Positions 60,368 through 64,000 of a stretch of 64,000 nucleotides of DNA are shown here, in pieces (the first letter of the stretch is position 1; each line of letters starts with the position of its first letter). The notes under the pieces are model-generated. The model was not told the origin of the DNA. It did not search any database and worked only from the letters and a program-made list of their open reading frames with translations. Origin of the DNA: Phyto melanocephala. Its lineage: Eukaryota > Arthropoda > Insecta > Diptera > Rhinophoridae. Location: assembly GCA_941918925.1 (NCBI GenBank), contig OW799233.1, forward strand, positions 86,310,055-86,374,054. The letters run 5' to 3'. The translations under genes and the position numbers were made by a program.

Positions 60368-62175
60368 ACAAGTAAGAGCACTATATTCGGCTGTGTCGAA
60401 TCTTCTATACCCACCACCAGTTTTCCGCTCTCTTGTAGCAAATGTTTTTTCCCGAAAATTATTGTTTTCCGGAAATGCGAGATTTATTTTTAATATTCCG
60501 GGATACAGCAGGAAAACAAGTTAAGAGTAAATTTGTTTTTATTTAATAAAAAACTGTTTTATTAAAAAACATAAAATAGTTTATAATGTAAAAGAAACAC
60601 TTCAAGACAATAAAAATTAATAAATAAACTTGAATTTAAAATATAAATTGAGTAAAAATATTTTTTATTGAAAAAAATATTATTCTGTAGATACATCTGC
60701 TTTCGAATCGTAGCCACCTTTTTTATTTCCCGGGATCCCGAAAAATAATCCCGGGAAATCGGAAAGATTAAATAACTCAAATTCCCCGGAAATAACCAAA
60801 TTAATAACACAAAATGTATTTGTTTGTTATTAACACTCATCGCTATGCAATAATTTCTTTATATTAAAATATGTATCACTTTATTTGTATAACTTCGATA
60901 TGCTAGTAAAATGTTTTCGTAAATTTAGTCTTTCAATGAAAGTGGGCGTTAAAGTAGGCGTTTGAAGTTGTTTCTGCTAATGAATGCAACCTAGATGTTT
61001 CAATATAGTCCTTTTTTATTCCAAAATCTTTATTCAAAGCGAAATTATATGAGTTTGAGATAAACCGTTATATGGGAGGTAGAATGAAGAAAATTTCATC
61101 ATTGTAGCTTTAATTTGGTCGGTTTTATGAGCTTTTAAATTTCATTAACAGTGGATAACGTAAAAAGTAGGCGTAAGAGTAGGCGTGTCGAAGTTGTTGT
61201 AGTCTTTCGATGAAAGTTGGCGGTAAAGTAGATGTTTCAATATAGTCCTTTATTATTCCAAAATCTTTATTCATAGCGAAATTATATGAGTTCTAGATAA
61301 GCCGTTATATGGGAGGTAGGCGTTAAAGTTTGCGTGTCACCGGCATAACAATGACATTGATTAGAAGGATATCTGTAGAAAATTTTATCATTTTAGCTTT
61401 AATTTGGTCGGTTTTATGAGCTTTTAAATTTAATTAACAGTGGATAGCGTAAGAAGTAGGCGTAAGAGTAGGCATGTCGAAATTATTTTTAATAATGAAT
61501 ACAACTTAGATGTATCAAAATAGTCCTTTATTATGCTAAAATCTTTATTCATAGAGAAATTATATAAATTTGAGGTAAGACATTTATTTTCGTTAGAACA
61601 AAGCATTTAACCAAAAAGCCATGTGTGCAAAATTTCAGAGTCTTACATCCAATTTTGTTGCTTTTATGACGTTTTTATTTTTAAATATACCGAAAAATAC
61701 ACTGTGCGGTATAAATTTTCGTACATTTTGATCTATAACTTATTTCCTAATGCATATATTTAAGCGATCTTCAGGAAAAAATATTTTTTTGACTCTATAA
61801 ATATATAATCGAAGTTTCATGACTCTACGTTTATGCGTTTGGACACAATTCCATTTTATTCGATGTTCGAAGGACACGGTTTTTTCTACCTACTCTTGCT
61901 TTACGAGCTATAACTCTCTTCCTTATATTCCGATTTAGCCCATTTTCAATACCTAACAAACCTTGTCTATGCGAAAGATTCTGGCAAAATTTCGGCGCGA
62001 CATCTATCGTGCTTTCAACAGACGGACAGACGGACGGACATAGCTAGATCGTCATCAAATCAAACCCTGATTCAGAATATATATACTTTATGGGGTCTAA
62101 AATGGATATTTCGATGTGTTACAAACGGAATGACAAAATGAATATACCCCCACCATATTTTTGGTGGCGGGTATA
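60368..62175 (-). mobile_element. DINE-like type 2 element, long, with foreign insert
   Basis: Tail ACAAGTAAGAGCAC, palindrome ATTCGGCTGTGTCGAAT and TATACCCACCACC. An insert with CCGGGA/TCCCGG words (about 60425-60805) separates this from 'AACTTCGATATGCTAG' with the empty Tc1 site. Degenerate 288-bp-type repeats run from 60940 to 61560 ('AAAGTGGGCGTTAAAGTAGG', 'GTTATATGGGAGGTA'), then 'GTACATTTTGATC', 'CATTTTATTCGATGTTCGA', GACGGACAGACGGACG, 'TTATGGGGTCTAAAATGG' and hairpin ACCATATTTTTGGTGGCGGGTATA. Confidence 0.8.
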
Positions 62176-62252
62176 ATCATATTATCTAGATACTGATTTT
62201 GTAACAATTTTGCAAAACGCACCACTATGCGTATGAGTAGTATTTGTTTAAA

Positions 62253-63500
62253 CCCAGCAAACATTTATTTTGTACCGGTAAGCAGTAAAAGAAAATCATG
62301 CCTTCTTATAGCGCAATATTAGAGCGCATTCGAGGATGATATAAATGGAAGTCAGAAATTTCTATTAAATATATTTCATTTTTTACAAAATAACTTACTG
62401 CAATTTCTCTCGCTTACGAGGATGCAGGACTGTAAGCGAATGATAACCTCTCTTTACTGTAGTTAAAATAATTATTGAAGGGTGACGCAATAATTAGATC
62501 GGAATTATTTTGGAGTATCAGTTAATGCTTTGTGCTTTAAATAACAAGAAATGCGCGTGTAAAATTTTTTAAAAGCGAGTCTTTGTGTTGAAAAAGTAAA
62601 AGACGTGTAAGTGTTTAAGTTTTTTTTTAAATTAGTTTGTGTATATTTTTTTACTTTTGTTGTCAAGTAGTTTTTAACGGTTTTTGTGACTGTATTATTT
62701 TTTTTATGTGATTTTTTTATATCTTTTTTCGGTGTAAACAGTGTAGCTCTTTTTTTGATATATCAATTTTGAATGCGCTTCAACGTAGATGGAAGGCAAG
62801 AGAAGGAAAAGCTTCTGGATTATCCAAAATTTTTAAATGCGATGCATGGTACGTAGGTACAGCATTTAAATATATTTTAAAATTTATCTTACGGCTTATT
62901 CTAATAACATTTTTTTTGTAGCTGCAACGATTGACGAAAATACCATATACTATAAGAAAGAATCGCTTGGAAAAAATAATAAATTTTTCGATTAAAAAAA
63001 TTTAAATGTATAGTTATATAATAAATATAAAAATATTATTGAAACTTTATATTATTTATTATATTAACTAACTAGTAATAAATTGATTTTTTTTGTTTAT
63101 GTTAAAATGAAATTAAATGTTCTGTATATAGTTTTTATATTTTTAAAATAAAAATAGACATGTTTTAATGCTTCAAAATAGCACATAAAATAGGCATGAT
63201 TTTACTGCATTTAATCAGCGCAAAAAAGAGACAGTCCTTCAGTGCATCTCTGATGCAAATAAAGGAGCAAAAAAGATGCATGATTTAAGCGCATTTTGGG
63301 TGCCGTAATAAACACATAAAAAAGACATGATATTACTGCATTCACCATATGTGAAAACAGCAAATAATTAGAGCATCAAAGATCCCTACCAAGTGGGACA
63401 TCTCATATATAAATCATTCCTTCCTGCAGCAGGTTGGGAAAGAGTACATTTGGCTCTCCCTTACGAACCGGCTTCCGGGTATGCAGTAATTTTTGCTGGG
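62253..63500. mobile_element. Possible TIR element carrying a small spliced ORF
   Basis: CCCAGCAAACATTTA at the left and its inverse (TAATTTTTGCTGGG) at the right form imperfect inverted repeats that can be extended over about 30 bp (..ACCGG..AAGC / GCTT.CCGGGT). AAA or a similar short word beside each end may be a target duplication, but this is not decisive. Near the right end two related ~40-bp segments ('GGCATGATTTTACTGCATT' at 63192 and 'GACATGATATTACTGCATT' at 63322) repeat directly. Confidence 0.4.
62773..62995 (+). CDS. Candidate two-exon mini-gene, 49 codons
   Basis: ATG at 62773 opens a 76-nt exon (MRFNVDGRQEKEKLLDYPKF, then LNAMH). Donor GGTACGTAGGT at 62849 and acceptor TTCTAATAACATTTTTTTTG-TAG at 62920-62921 define a 73-nt intron with a CTAAT branch-point word, the typical fly short intron. 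The second exon (74 nt, to 62995) continues in frame as AATIDENTIYYKKESLGKNN then KFFD-stop. AATAAA-like words follow at about 63020. Both exons are charged, not low complexity. I recognise no domain. It could be the outer exons of a transposase gene that lost its middle, or a short host gene or lncRNA exon pair. Start and transcription are unproven. Confidence 0.35.
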
Positions 63501-63794
63501 AAAGAATGTTGAAAACTTAGTTTGCTTGAAATATAACCCAGTAGAAAAAATATAAGAAGTAGTGCTATAAGAATTACAAGACTTCTAAATCAACAGAGCA
63601 AAATCATGCATTCTAAATGACTCCCTCAGTGTATGTAACGTCATGAATTCATGTAACCAAACAAAATCAAATCATGAAACATTGGATGCTTTTCACCAAA
63701 TATGTATGAGTTGTATGCATTTATTAGAACGGAGTGCATTTCATTAATATATTCATGTTAAAAAGTGATCTACAAAAACATGTTAACTGTCATT
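63501..63794. other. Gene-free spacer
   Basis: AT-rich, with several ATGAA/TTCAT words. Nothing recognised. Confidence 0.5.
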
Positions 63795-64000
63795 AAGTTT
63801 GTAATAATTGACTTTCGAATCCATAAGGTATATATTAATATAGTTGATTGCGCCATATCCGTCTGTCTATATGTAAGTTGATATCTGAACATGTTACTCA
63901 GATCTCTATGTAGTATCAATCTTTTGCAAAATCCGGATATGAATCGCTATTAAAATTAAGCACGATATAAGCACGACTGCTTTTTCACATATTTTTACCA
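63795..64000 (+). mobile_element. DINE-like type 1 element, diverged, cut by window end
   Basis: 'GTTTGTAATAATTGACTTTCG', 'CATAAGGTATATATT', GTCTGTCTATATG, 'CTCAGATCTCTATGTAGTA', 'GAATCGCTATTAAAATTAAG' and 'TTTTTACCA' align in order with the 22760-23765 subfamily. The 5' hairpin is missing, and the element continues beyond the window. Confidence 0.65.

Noticed and set aside
60562..60840. 92-codon minus ORF
   Set aside because: It lies in an insert within a DINE-like element, is low complexity, and matches nothing known.

Overview
The window looks like non-coding DNA from a higher (probably calyptrate) fly. The grounds are extreme A+T richness, ATGTATGT-type simple repeats, short fly-style introns, and many copies of a repeat whose GTCY microsatellite, TATACCC/GGGTATA subterminal hairpins and 'CCACGCCCAC' blocks match my knowledge of the Drosophila DINE-1/Helentron family. 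No species call is possible from the sequence alone. There is no prokaryotic gene organisation, CRISPR array, rRNA or intact tRNA.

Host genes are very sparse. The only convincing host coding sequence is two exons on the minus strand (42514-42908 and 41249-41460), joined by a consensus intron that keeps the frame. They encode the last ~200 residues of a cell-surface protein resembling the immunoglobulin-type Beaten-path family. Its earlier exons are not visible, so its upstream intron probably runs out of the window on the right. A second, weaker candidate is a tiny spliced ORF of 49 codons (62773-62995) lying inside an apparent inverted-repeat element.

Most recognisable features are transposon fossils. 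Region by region: 1-6.5 kb has MITEs, a small Helitron (1892-2196), a DINE-like copy and a broken Tc1/mariner-superfamily transposase (4252-5085). 6.5-9.0 kb is a long DINE-like element with 288-bp tandem repeats and a Tc1/mariner derivative inserted at TA. 11.7-15.4 kb has a MITE, three tandem DINE-like heads, a broken gene of an unnamed insect transposase-like family (13788-15045) and another DINE-like copy. 19.8-23.8 kb holds three more DINE-like copies. 24.2-25.9 kb is a fossil of a second unnamed transposase-like family, split by a MITE and by a tRNA-derived SINE with target duplications. 26.4-27.2 kb is DINE-like. 27.5-41 kb is AT-rich DNA with a perfect ~450-bp (TATG)n array and several MITEs. 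44-56 kb has DINE-like, Helitron, SINE, Tc1/mariner and 8-bp-TSD elements. 58.5-60.2 kb is a deleted piggyBac-like element containing a Tc1/mariner fragment. 60.4-64 kb has more DINE-like DNA and the inverted-repeat element with the spliced ORF.

The most interesting observations are a DINE-like/Tc1 chimera found in two copies with the same junction, the fossils of two unnamed protein families, the spliced mini-ORF inside a TIR element, and the Beat-like exon with a low-complexity insert. All family names rest on recognition by eye, not on searches.
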